NCBI RefSeq assembly: GCF_000586555.1
Contig: NZ_AZUC01000063.1
Span: forward strand, 62,001 to 126,000
Source of the DNA: Sporosarcina sp. D27
GTDB taxonomy: Bacteria > Bacillota > Bacilli > Bacillales_A > Planococcaceae
Reading direction: 5' to 3'
DNA length: 64,000 nt
The notes beneath the pieces were generated by a model. The model ran no database searches. It worked only from the letters and a program-made list of their open reading frames with translations, and was not told the origin of the DNA. The position numbers were made by a program, and so were the translations under genes. Below, piece after piece: positions 1-7,186 of this stretch (positions are counted from its first letter, which is position 1; each line of letters opens with the position of its first letter).

Positions 1-84
1 ACCAATTAGCGGTACCAGGATTGAAAGGATACCAAGAGTTAGCGAAATAATTGATTTACTATTAGTCTCATTTTTCCCATTCAT
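1..84 (-). CDS. N-terminal fragment of small membrane protein (DUF4190-like), cut by window edge
   Basis: The first 28 codons of a minus-strand gene are present. GGAGGGG lies 6 bases before the ATG, so the start is secure. A short polar stretch (about residues 1-11) is followed by a hydrophobic segment (SLTLGILSILVPLIG) that must be a membrane helix. The polar start plus glycine-containing helix recalls the small DUF4190-type membrane proteins of Bacillales, and resembles the reconstructed product of the decayed gene at 3464-3760. The family call is a guess from a fragment; the presence of a gene is well supported. Confidence 0.55.
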   Translation of the reverse strand, partial: MNGKNETNSKSIISLTLGILSILVPLIG

Positions 85-110
85 TTTTTCCCCTCCTAGC
101 CTAAACAAAA

Positions 111-160
111 TAACCCTATTACTGAATAGGGTGCAGGTCCCTTCTACAAGAATCGCACCC
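111..160. repeat. Cassette boundary element (A + B), abutting a stop codon
   Basis: The A part (111-127) reads TAACCCTATTACTGAAT and the B part (127-160) is an imperfect palindrome with outer arms GGGTGC and GCACCC and inner arms TTCT and AGAA. Only one base separates the B part from the TAA stop (162-164) of the deoxyribosyltransferase-like gene. On the minus strand ACCCTATT..AATAGGGT followed by TATTTTGTTT could also act as a terminator. Closest relative in the window is the element at 41647-41698. Confidence 0.7.
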
Positions 161-161
161 G

Positions 162-563
162 TTAGTTGAATGTCATCTGATCCTTTGTAACTTTATTTAT
201 CAACTCATCAATTGTCCCAGTTAATATTTCGACACCTGACAATTGATAAAATGTACTCGTTGTTTCAAAGTTATTTAAATCCTCATTTGGCGAGTAAAGA
301 TATATTTTTCTCCCTTGACCGAGTGCAATTCCAAATTCAATATGGCTTCCTTTTCCTGCTGGCAATATAACTATTATAAAATCAGCATCCAATACAGCAT
401 TTTTTTCTTGAAGTCCTATTTCTTTTAAATCTTCAATCGTTGATGCCCGTTCATTCCTTGTCCAGTCATACGTATGAACGAATCCACTCTCTGCTATTCG
501 CATACTTACAAGGCGAACCATATCTATATTCTTAAAGCTAGAAGCTACATAAAATTTTTTAAT
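162..563 (-). CDS. Nucleoside 2-deoxyribosyltransferase-like protein, probable ATT start
   Basis: The product resembles small nucleoside 2-deoxyribosyltransferase / DUF4406-like proteins, which cleave or transfer the N-glycosidic bond of deoxynucleosides. Visible family traits are the N-terminal VASSFKN-type strand, the central run DADFIIVILPAGKGSHIEFG, where the glycine-serine stretch and the following Glu form the usual active-site region, and the GQGRKIYLYSP strand. The first ATG (521) would remove the conserved first beta strand. In frame upstream, AGGAGGG (576-570) is followed after 6 bases by ATT (563-561), giving (M)KKFYVASSFKNID. I therefore place the start at ATT, a very rare initiator, about 133 residues. 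Alternatives are a mutated ATG or a truncated protein from 521. It is a stand-alone unit bounded by repeat elements at 111-160 and 590-615. Confidence 0.7.
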   Translation of the reverse strand: MKKFYVASSFKNIDMVRLVSMRIAESGFVHTYDWTRNERASTIEDLKEIGLQEKNAVLDADFIIVILPAGKGSHIEFGIALGQGRKIYLYSPNEDLNNFETTSTFYQLSGVEILTGTIDELINKVTKDQMTFN

Positions 564-589
564 TTGAATCCCTCCTAATGTCCGACAAT

Positions 590-615
590 CTGGTCCGATT
601 CTAGAACACCGCTAT
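590..615. repeat. Cassette boundary element, A motif only
   Basis: TGGTCCGATTCTAGAACA matches the A motif (WAATGGCCCGATTCTGG) with few changes and lies immediately upstream of the ribosome binding site of the 162-563 gene. No B palindrome is attached. A degenerate GCCGCAATTGAGCCC follows at about 616. Confidence 0.5.
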
Positions 616-751
616 GCCGCAATTGAGCCCTTTTTTGGAATATGGAGAAATGCAAAGGAAGCTAAAATGACTTCTCCGGAAATTTTACTAAAGTACCCGT
701 TTTGCTTAAATAGTGGTTTTATATTTTAATTATATCTGTAAATAATAACCA

Positions 752-780
752 TCTACAAAGCCCAGAATTTACACTATAAT
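752..780 (+). promoter_or_regulatory. Predicted sigma-A promoter of the broken gene at 831
   Basis: TCTACA (752-757) and TATAAT (775-780) are separated by 17 bases. The -10 hexamer is perfect. It lies 50 bases before the ATG at 831. Confidence 0.55.
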
Positions 781-830
781 ATTAAAGGCAATACCTTATT
801 AAACAAATGCACAAGCTGGGGGCCGTATTT

Positions 831-1541
831 ATGAAAGCGTTAAAATCAATCGTATTTGGGTTATTCGGTATAATTACTGTGCTAATTTTATTCCTAGCCA
901 TTATGGCATTTATTTCATTTATCCAAGAAAAATTATTTGTTCTTGATAGTTCCCTTTTGTTGATTTTTAAATCTCCTGCATCAAAGTTTATTTTTATATA
1001 TGAGCTTTACCTATTGTTTGCCCTTTTCCTTCTTCTTAATAAAGATTCAAGAAAATGGTTTTCTGGATTTTTTAAAAAACATCGAAGAATAGTATTTCCC
1101 ATTTTCTGCATAGTTAACATTATGTTGTTTTATGCTATTGTCACGGATGTAGCGGTTGTTACTTAAAATAAAATTATTAACCATTCTTTCCTAGTACCTC
1201 AAGGAAAGCAATACAACTTCAATAATATTACTAAAATTACCACAGGCATTTATGGAAAAAAACAATTCTTTGGTCCCTCGAAAGGTGACTTTTATTACAT
1301 CATAGAATTAGATAGTAGTACAAAAATTGATTTGGGAGATAACGGAGTAAGCCCAATTAATTTCAATGAAGATGATAACGATGAAGCAGACTCCCGGTTT
1401 ATTCTTGCAAAGCTTGACCGGCAATGGGTTGACATGGGGATTCCGAAAAAAGCCAGTATGTCCAATTTCAAATATACCTTTGATTCTTTAGACGGAACCT
1501 ATTCAAATAAAATTCGCAGTATTTTAGAGAATAACAAATAA
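831..1541 (+). pseudogene. Membrane protein gene interrupted by one in-frame stop
   Basis: One reading frame stays open from ATG 831 (or 807) to TAA 1541 except for a single TAA at 1164-1166. The first part encodes about 110 residues with two or three hydrophobic helices (FGLFGIITVLILFLAIMAF; FIFIYELYLLFALFLLL; FPIFCIVNIMLFYAIV). The second part encodes a soluble domain with GIYGKKQFFGPSKGDFYY and ends IRSILENNK. Because the frame is unchanged across the stop, this is a nonsense-interrupted gene and not two genes. The intact form would be about 236 residues: a membrane anchor plus an extracytoplasmic domain of unknown function. It is one of the few plus-strand genes in the accessory strips. 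A truncated membrane domain could still be made. Confidence 0.75.
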
Positions 1542-1688
1542 ATGTACATTTTTCACAAATTGAACCTACTACTAGAAGTACCAGGCGGCTTTGCCCTGTT
1601 TTTATTATTTTAGTTTAGTGAAACACTTTTATAGAAAGGAAAGTCGGTACTCATCTGTTCTTCAATTAAATGTCCCTTATATGTAATA

Positions 1689-1722
1689 TGGGCGCTGGTT
1701 CTTACGCAAGAATCGGTCCATT
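1689..1722. repeat. Cassette boundary element, B palindrome
   Basis: TGGGCGCTGGTTCTTACGCA then AGAATCGGTCCATT: inner arms GGTTCTT and AAGAATC are kept, the outer arms are partly decayed. It ends 8 bases before the stop of the isochorismatase-like gene (1730). Confidence 0.65.
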
Positions 1723-1729
1723 AATAAAG

Positions 1730-2290
1730 TTAGACTAGAAAATCATTAATCAATTGATCTGTTGTAAGTACTGTAGCAAATTCATCATTTAATGTAGCTA
1801 GAGATACATTGTGTATAGTTTCAGCATCATAATATATATTATTTTGATCATTCAAGCCGAAAGCAGCTGTTGCATCAGAAATCAGATATGTTTCAAAACC
1901 TAAATTTCCACTCATTCTTGTAGTCGTTGATACACAATGTGGCGTAGTCAAACCAGTAATAACAACTTGTGATATTTCATTTACTCTTAAAAAGTCTTCT
2001 AAATTTGTACCAATAAAACTACTGTTTACTTTCTTTTCAATGACTACTTCTTCACCAATAGGTTCTACTATTTCTTTAATGGCAAAGCCTTCATTCTTCG
2101 GATAAAATACTGAGCTAGGATTATCGGAGGTGTGTTTTATATGTATCACCAACCAGCCCTTCTTCCTCCATAATTTTAGAATGCGACTGATATTTTCTTC
2201 CGCGTTGAGGTTATTACGTTCACCCCACTTTTGGTTCTCAAAAGCCTTTTGTACATCAACTATAATTAATGCCTTTTTCATTCCAACCAT
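1730..2290 (-). CDS. Isochorismatase-family cysteine hydrolase
   Basis: A 186-residue cytoplasmic hydrolase of the isochorismatase-like superfamily (nicotinamidases, N-carbamoyl hydrolases, isochorismatases). Catalytic features are visible: the N-terminal strand ALIIVDVQKAF with the catalytic Asp, a central Lys region (EVVIEKKVNSSF), and GLTTPHCVSTT with the nucleophilic Cys after the cis-peptide-like turn. Length is normal for the family. The start ATG has AGGAGTG upstream. Substrate cannot be told from sequence; there is no siderophore or NAD gene nearby. It stands alone between boundary elements, with a B palindrome at its 3' end and an A motif at its 5' end. Confidence 0.85.
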   Translation of the reverse strand: MVGMKKALIIVDVQKAFENQKWGERNNLNAEENISRILKLWRKKGWLVIHIKHTSDNPSSVFYPKNEGFAIKEIVEPIGEEVVIEKKVNSSFIGTNLEDFLRVNEISQVVITGLTTPHCVSTTTRMSGNLGFETYLISDATAAFGLNDQNNIYYDAETIHNVSLATLNDEFATVLTTDQLINDFLV

Positions 2291-2317
2291 ATGATCACTC
2301 CTGTATTTTTCCCGAAA

Positions 2318-2341
2318 ATTTTGCCCGTTTCTTGAATGTAT
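2318..2341. repeat. Cassette boundary element, A motif
   Basis: TTTTGCCCGTTTCTTGAATG, an A-motif variant, lies upstream of the isochorismatase-like gene's ribosome binding site and runs directly into the GC-richer repeat copy R1. Confidence 0.5.
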
Positions 2342-2362
2342 CCTTTATAAATCCTACTCTCC

Positions 2363-2560
2363 GTTGCTTGGAGCGGAAGACGGACGACTCTGAAGGGATC
2401 AGCGAAAGCCGTAACGAAGAACGGCTTTTGCGAACAATAGCAAAGCGTTGAGAGCATATCTTTGCACTCGCCTTGAGACCCACAGGGCGCAAGATTTTAG
2501 CGACCGAGGAGGCTCAAGCCACGCCCCTCGGAAAGCGTTCCGTCTGGAGCGCAAAGCAAC
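2363..2560. repeat. GC-richer structured intergenic repeat, copy R1
   Basis: About 198 bp bounded by the inverted pair GTTGCTT and AAGCAAC. Inside, AGACGGACGACTC near the left end can pair with GGAAAGCGTTCCGTCT near the right end, and AAAGCCGT/ACGGCTTTT forms a local hairpin. The core GAGACC..CAGGGCGC..GAGGAGGCTCAAG recalls dispersed repeats I remember from Bacillaceae intergenic regions. Other copies: 31399, 33989, 36820, 43289. Small ORFs read across it are shadows. Confidence 0.8.
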
Positions 2561-2576
2561 AACTTACATGTTAGAT

Positions 2577-2630
2577 AATGGCCCAATTCTTCAATACGGG
2601 GCGCAGATCCCTATTCAAGAATTGCGCCCG
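2577..2630. repeat. Cassette boundary element, complete A + B
   Basis: A is AATGGCCCAATTCTTCAATA (2577-2596); B (2598-2629) has outer arms GGGGCGCA/TGCGCCC and an inner half AAGAATT. The A part AATTCTTCAATA is also complementary to the B segment TATTCAAGAATT, so cruciform and pseudoknot-like folds are both possible. It follows R1 and sits about 150 bp from the stop of the GNAT gene at 2788. Nothing recognisable lies in 2631-2787. Confidence 0.75.
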
Positions 2631-2787
2631 ATTGCTGAAGATTGTTATTGAAGTAAACTGCTCTACATTACGGTTCGCAGAAGCATGCACTTTTTTGCAC
2701 GGCTAATGTTGTGCTTTCTTTTCGCATTTTTGCTATTGACTTCGCATAGTTGGTCTTATGTACGATGCACTATTCAAATTGTTAGCT

Positions 2788-3327
2788 TTATAATCCGAGT
2801 CTGGCACCAACTTCTGCATACTCTATATCTTTTCTTTCTGCATTCCAATTACCCCCTGTTTGTCCGTCCCATATCGCTCCTGTTTCAACGAAACCGACAG
2901 ACGCATACAACTTCCGGGCGGCTTCGTTTACCATCCAATATGATATAGAAACTGCATCGGCTTTTCCTTGTGGAAACGACTTTATATAATCAATAACTTT
3001 CATCATTGCTTGTTTGCCAAATCCTTTGCCTTGATGCTTTTTATCAATCATAAAGCGATTAAGTCCATAAGTAGATTTATCTCCATATTTTTCATGTAAA
3101 ATTGAACTTTCCGCCAGTTTGTAAAATCCAATATCGACATATCCTATGACTTCATCATTGTTGCATATAGCGAAGATCATAGGAGGTTTTTCGTCGTTGA
3201 GTATCTTTACATAGGCTCTAGCCAAACAATATATGCTGGAATCCACATTTCCTTTCTGCTCGTCTGTTATGCTTAACTTCAACACTGCCTCAAAATTATC
3301 GTGGGTAATTTTTCTTAATTCAATCAT
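2788..3327 (-). CDS. GNAT-family N-acetyltransferase
   Basis: A 179-residue Gcn5-related acetyltransferase that transfers acetyl from acetyl-CoA to an amine. The acetyl-CoA loop is visible as LNRFMIDKKHQGKGFGKQAM (the Q-x-x-G-x-G motif A), preceded by a strand with EVIGYVDIGFY and followed by the motif-B region NEAARKLYASVGFVETG. Layout resembles the diamine/spermidine acetyltransferases (BltD-like), but the substrate is not deducible. AGGGAAG precedes the ATG. It is a single-gene unit in the accessory strip with no operon partner. Confidence 0.85.
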   Translation of the reverse strand: MIELRKITHDNFEAVLKLSITDEQKGNVDSSIYCLARAYVKILNDEKPPMIFAICNNDEVIGYVDIGFYKLAESSILHEKYGDKSTYGLNRFMIDKKHQGKGFGKQAMMKVIDYIKSFPQGKADAVSISYWMVNEAARKLYASVGFVETGAIWDGQTGGNWNAERKDIEYAEVGARLGL

Positions 3328-3463
3328 TTTTCTTCCCTACTTCCGAAAAATTCTATTATTCGTCCTTTGTTATTCAAGTATCCTGACCCGTCTGAAGATC
3401 AATCCTAATTCATTAACTGACCACGATTGAGGAATTTCAATTTATATGCTATCCTCCAAATCC

Positions 3464-3760
3464 TCATAAAGCCATCAGCAACAGTGGTAAAGTTAAACTA
3501 ATTATGAAGAGAATTATTACTGAAAATCCTAGATACTTAAGCTATCCCTTCTCTTCTCTCTTAATTGCCTAAACACCTAAAATAATTCCGCCTATCATAA
3601 GGACAATTCCAGATAGAAAAATATTCCAATAACAACCTTTTCTAAAAAAGTTGGATTTTCAGATTTAAGATAGCTCAACCTAAATACAATTACACCTACG
3701 ATACTTAAAACAAGTGACCATTTACTGTTCTTTTGTGAAGCCAATATTTTCACCACTCAT
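3464..3760 (-). pseudogene. Decayed small membrane protein gene (DUF4190-like)
   Basis: Translating the minus strand from ATG 3760 gives MSGENIGFTKEQ then stop. A shift of frame resumes SKWSLVLSIVGVIVF and NPTFLEKVVIGI, another shift gives SGIVLMIGGIILGV, and after two in-frame stops AIKREEKG and LKYLGFSVIILFIISLTLP follow. Joined, these pieces make one plausible protein of roughly 95 residues with three helices and the basic loop AIKREEKG seen in DUF4190-like proteins. At least two frameshifts and two stops show it is dead. It may be a relative of the fragment at 1-84. Confidence 0.6.
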
Positions 3761-3786
3761 AGCCTTAAACTACATTTATACACAAT

Positions 3787-3860
3787 AGAAACGGCCTGAT
3801 TAAAGCCTGGATTTTTCGTAATAAACGCCATCAATTCTTAATCAAGAATCCCTATCCGTA
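3787..3860. repeat. Degenerate cassette boundary element
   Basis: AACGGCCTGATTAAAGCC (A-like) is followed at 3824-3852 by AACGCCATCAATTCTTAATC and AAGAATCC: the inner palindrome ATTCTT/AAGAAT of the B part is preserved and the outer arms are lost. It lies 18 bases from the stop of the metalloprotease-like gene. Confidence 0.5.
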
Positions 3861-3877
3861 AACTATTAATAAAACAT

Positions 3878-4855
3878 CTACCTATAGTTAGCTATGTAAT
3901 TCGTTTCTTCAAATATTTCCTTGGGATCTTTAATGGTCCATTCTTCAACTGGCATATCCGGATGCAACTCTAAGTAAGATCTGATCATTTTGTATCCTTC
4001 GCTGTATCCATAGGAATTCGGGATACCATTAGAGCCGCCTATTTTCATTTCTAGAATCTCCTGCCCAGCAGGACTTTCAAGATATGGTTCAATCTTACTC
4101 CAATGCTCTTTGTTAAAACTTTCATTCAATAAGGCATACATAGTATTTAAATTAGGATACACGAGAGTCTCAAACATCACAGCCTCCCCTTCCAATGTTA
4201 AATGATCTAATCCTGTCAGTAACTCGTTTTCCTCCAAATGTTTTTCGAGCCAGACACTATGATGATATTCATGGGACATGCCTGATTTAAAGTATTTATG
4301 AAACCTGTTGTAGTAGACGATGATTTTTCCTGCCCCAATTGTCGCCATATCGGAAGGGAAGTTTTCATTTTCAAGAAATATACATACAGTTGTTTCTTTA
4401 TCTGTTGGGAGGACATCTGAGGATTTAACTAGCGATTCCTCAAATACTTCATTTAATTGATCTGTATTCATTTTATCAATTTGATTCTGTACACGTTCAA
4501 ACTCGCTTCTTTTAGTTATCATCCCAGTTAGACTTATAGAATCCGCAAGCTCTGCATCTTCAAAACAGGCTTCCTGTACTGGCTTGATAATTTCCTGTTG
4601 AAATAACTTGGAAAGCGTTTCGTCTGGCTGATTTTTTACAGTTGCAAAATAATTTTCATATAACAAGTAAGCATGAATAATATTGAATTCTTGCCCCGTT
4701 TTAGGATTTTTAAAAGTATAAGATATATTTTGTTGTTCATTTTCCAAATTTACCTCTTCGTGAGATTGCTCGATTTGCTTACAGGCCGATAAAGTACAAA
4801 TAAGAAGTATACAAATTAAAATAGAATATTTTTTTGCACTATTTATTGGATTCAT
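3878..4855 (-). CDS. Lipoprotein with putative zinc metalloprotease domain (DUF2268-like)
   Basis: A 325-residue lipoprotein. The N-terminus has a basic start, a hydrophobic stretch ILICILLICTL and a lipobox SAC, so the mature protein should be lipid-anchored outside the membrane. The C-terminal half carries SHEYHHSVW, an HExxH zinc site, followed about 25 residues later by LTLEGEAVMFE, whose Glu is a likely third ligand; this arrangement fits the DUF2268 predicted Zn-dependent proteases. The middle section (residues ~60-180) is charged and less recognisable. It is a lone gene between repeat elements. Protease activity is inferred from the motif only. Confidence 0.75.
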   Translation of the reverse strand: MNPINSAKKYSILICILLICTLSACKQIEQSHEEVNLENEQQNISYTFKNPKTGQEFNIIHAYLLYENYFATVKNQPDETLSKLFQQEIIKPVQEACFEDAELADSISLTGMITKRSEFERVQNQIDKMNTDQLNEVFEESLVKSSDVLPTDKETTVCIFLENENFPSDMATIGAGKIIVYYNRFHKYFKSGMSHEYHHSVWLEKHLEENELLTGLDHLTLEGEAVMFETLVYPNLNTMYALLNESFNKEHWSKIEPYLESPAGQEILEMKIGGSNGIPNSYGYSEGYKMIRSYLELHPDMPVEEWTIKDPKEIFEETNYIANYR

Positions 4856-5106
4856 CCCCTTAAAAGAATTGACCGTATTTTACAAAAATATAATACGCAA
4901 GATTGCAATTGCAACACACAATGTTCAACTTGACTTGGAGCTTTTGCGTGCATAATGCTTGAGTCAGAAATAAGTACTATCCAGGTCTAACTTTGCCTGC
5001 TGAGGCTATAATTCCATATACAGTTGCAACGCCAGGTTTGCTTGCATGCTATGTACTTTCAAATTGCACTATACATAAATGTTTTTTCGATTAAGCATAC
5101 ATACAA
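4856..5106. other. Intergenic stretch, nothing recognised
   Basis: About 250 AT-rich bases between the metalloprotease-like lipoprotein and the next membrane protein. GCCTGCTGAGGC (about 4996) is a short palindrome that might be a worn B element. I see no gene or clear regulatory site. Confidence 0.4.
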
Positions 5107-5430
5107 TTAAATAAAATAATCATAGTAATAATAAATAGTCAAAAACAAACTTATTATCATAAACAAAACTAATCCTATAATGATTGGTGAAAAACGAAAT
5201 TGAAACAGTTTTACTCCTCCTATGTCCGCACCCGTCATTCCTTTTACGTTAGCATTATATACATTCTGCTCATGATTCGAAAAAAATAAATAAAGCCAAG
5301 GGATTGCAAATATCAATAACCCTCCCAAGAAAATCGTCTCCATAAAATCCCACCCAATGAATATAGAAACAGCCCATAACAATACCGTTTCTATTAACAT
5401 GGTTAGGATGACTACTAAAACCTTTTTCAA
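5107..5430 (-). CDS. Unknown three-helix membrane protein
   Basis: A 107-residue protein with hydrophobic helices at about residues 4-26, 33-51 and 81-103. The loop between helices 2 and 3 (HEQNVYNANVKGMTGADIGG) is polar. GGGGGGAG lies before the ATG, so the gene is credible. I do not recognise a family. It is a single unit in the accessory strip. Confidence 0.7.
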   Translation of the reverse strand: MKKVLVVILTMLIETVLLWAVSIFIGWDFMETIFLGGLLIFAIPWLYLFFSNHEQNVYNANVKGMTGADIGGVKLFQFRFSPIIIGLVLFMIISLFLTIYYYYDYFI

Positions 5431-5607
5431 TTAACTCCCCCCAGATACATTTATATTCGAATTATCCATCAGAGTTTTAAAATTAGCATGGACTTGGTCA
5501 AAACTAGAAATTTCTATGAAAAATAACAAGCATGGTAAGATACACAACAATTGCAGTTAAACGAAAGACATAAATATCTCATCCTGTTGTTTTGGACTTT
5601 TAAGACA

Positions 5608-5660
5608 AAATGGTTCTTTTGAAGAGCGGCTGTTATCCAGCTAATGCCACCGATTCAGCC
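5608..5660. repeat. Degenerate cassette boundary element
   Basis: AAATGGTTCTTTTGAAGAGC (A-like) is followed by an imperfect palindrome with arms GCGGCTG and CAGCC. It ends 14 bases from the stop of the decayed gene at 5674. Confidence 0.4.
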
Positions 5661-5673
5661 ACAATCCCTTAAT

Positions 5674-5852
5674 TTAAATAATATTACTTTCTATAAATAA
5701 TCCAGTTTTTTTAAATATAAAGCCAAAAGCTAAAATAAATATTTCCGTGCCATAAAGTCTAATTCCTTCTTCATTTTGAAAAAAAATAATGAGACTATCA
5801 TTATTAAGATACCAAGTAAATTTATTTTTGCAGAACGCATTATTTCACTCAT
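5674..5852 (-). pseudogene. Small membrane protein gene frameshifted in a T8 tract
   Basis: From ATG 5852 the minus strand encodes MSEIMRSAKINLLGILIMIV and then SLFFF. At a run of eight T the frame is lost. Moving one base gives QNEEGIRLYGTEIFILAFGF, IFKKTGLFIESNII and a stop at 5674. Together they make a smooth 58- to 59-residue two-helix protein, so a one-base slip in the homopolymer is the likely lesion. A phase-variable or slippage-tolerated tract is possible but unproven. Confidence 0.6.
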
Positions 5853-5868
5853 TCTAAGTTATATTAGT

Positions 5869-5890
5869 AATCTGCCCGTTTGCTGAAAGT
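5869..5890. repeat. Cassette boundary element, A motif
   Basis: AATCTGCCCGTTTGCTGAAAG lies just upstream of the pseudogene at 5674-5852, the usual place for an A motif. Confidence 0.5.
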
Positions 5891-5945
5891 TGTTGTATGC
5901 TTACAACATTACCTATAACTAATTTCAAAATAATAATCTAATGAT

Positions 5946-6203
5946 TCAAATTTTGTATGATGAAACGAATACATTATCGATAAAGATTTTACAATGAATA
6001 CTAAAAAACCCGCCCAGAGTTACTTTTATACTCTTCAATTCATTATTATTAGTTCTTAATTTCCCATTCAGCGTCCCTCTAAGAGCTTAGCCTATATTTT
6101 CATCCTGCAATTCTCCATCCACATACAACTTTTCGCCAGCAAACCACCTATTCTCGACTTGTATTCGATGACCATCATACATTGCTTCAAATACCTTCTT
6201 CAT
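5946..6203 (-). pseudogene. Small conserved-looking gene with a premature stop
   Basis: AAGGAGGAG precedes ATG 6203, which opens a frame encoding MKKVFEAMYDGHRIQVENRW and FAGEKLYVDGELQDENIG, then TAA (6087-6089), then in the same frame ALRGTLNGKLRTNNNELKSI and KVTLGGFFSIHCKIFIDN to a stop at 5946. The uninterrupted product would be 85 residues. The continuity of sense on both sides of the stop argues for one nonsense mutation. It seems related to a family of short soluble proteins in Bacillales; function unknown. A 38-residue peptide could still be translated. Confidence 0.6.
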
Positions 6204-6310
6204 TTCGCTCCTCCTTATTTAAACAGCTATAATCCTATTCATTAATATGCTCAGAACATTTCTTTTGATGAAGTATGTAACTATTCTTCAAAGAAAATCA
6301 ATGCCTGTTT

Positions 6311-6451
6311 TTATACGCATCTGGTAATAGCTGTATCTGCATCTTTATGTTTAATCAAAATATTATTCTTCTCATTTATCTGGTATTTAACTTCTTCACT
6401 TTCAAGACAATTAAACAAAGAAGCTCTGCTTTCCTCGCTTTGATGACCTTC
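6311..6451 (-). pseudogene. Gene remnant
   Basis: An open minus-strand stretch without a start codon or ribosome binding site encodes EGHQSEESRASLFNCLESEE, VKYQINEKNNILIKHKDADT and AITRCV before a stop. Composition is protein-like (acidic, balanced), so it looks like the C-terminal part of a lost gene. No family recognised. Confidence 0.35.
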
Positions 6452-6516
6452 TTATACTGCATTTTCTATGAACTATCTTAGCTTCAACAAGTAATCCTAG
6501 GTGAAAATGGGCATCC

Positions 6517-6924
6517 TCACCGCCTTCTAAAATCATATTTGTCTTTCCGTACATCCAACTCATGTCCATTGATAACTACTGTATGATTACCCTTCCAAGC
6601 GATTTCCGCTTTCTCTTCACGCGAGTCCCAGTAGATATTTTTGGTCTTGTTCTTTTTTTCATTGAATACCAATTCCCCGCGAACTGAATACGGCGTAGTG
6701 GCTCCCCCGTTAGTCACATATGCTTTTACCGTATACTCTCCATTAGGCGATCTCTCTTCCGTAAGAAACTCTCCTTCCGGCAAACGTTTCATATCAAAGA
6801 AAGCCCAATAGACTCCGTAACCTACTAATGCAACGATTAACAAACTAATTACTGCCAAGAAGTAAACAATAATCTTAATAACTCGCTTCCGCTCTGAAAC
6901 CTCATATGCCTTTTGATAGCCCAA
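6517..6924 (-). CDS. DUF5412-family membrane-anchored protein
   Basis: A 135-residue protein with a single N-terminal helix (about residues 18-40) and an extracytoplasmic domain of beta strands. Signature stretches are LPEGEFLTEERSPNGEYTVK, AYVTNGGATTPYSVRGEL and NIYWDSREEKAEIAWKGN, ending HTVVINGHELDVRKDKYDFR, which I recognise as the DUF5412 pattern of Bacillales. The likely initiator is TTG (6924) with AAGGGGG upstream. Function of the family is unknown. It closes the first accessory strip. Confidence 0.75.
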   Translation of the reverse strand: MGYQKAYEVSERKRVIKIIVYFLAVISLLIVALVGYGVYWAFFDMKRLPEGEFLTEERSPNGEYTVKAYVTNGGATTPYSVRGELVFNEKKNKTKNIYWDSREEKAEIAWKGNHTVVINGHELDVRKDKYDFRRR

Positions 6925-7126
6925 GATTATTGGACCCCCTTATTCTCAAAACATCCGCTATGTAAACTCACAGATCCCTTACTTTATTTTTAATTTTCCT
7001 CTATCAAAATAAGTTATCTCCCACCTGATCCAAGTATTGACTACAGAAATTTCAGAAATTCTCACTTTTATCCAACTATACCATATAACCAACTAATCCC
7101 AAATCACTTTTTCGCATTATTGTCGA

Positions 7127-7157
7127 ACAAAAAAAGCATTGCTTTTCGCAATGCTCT
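7127..7157 (-). terminator. Rho-independent terminator of the benzil reductase-like gene
   Basis: On the minus strand AGCATTGC-GAAA-GCAATGCT is followed by TTTTTTTG, 30 bases after the stop. Confidence 0.85.
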
Positions 7158-7186
7158 TTCCATGTCACACATGTTCGTCCGATCCC

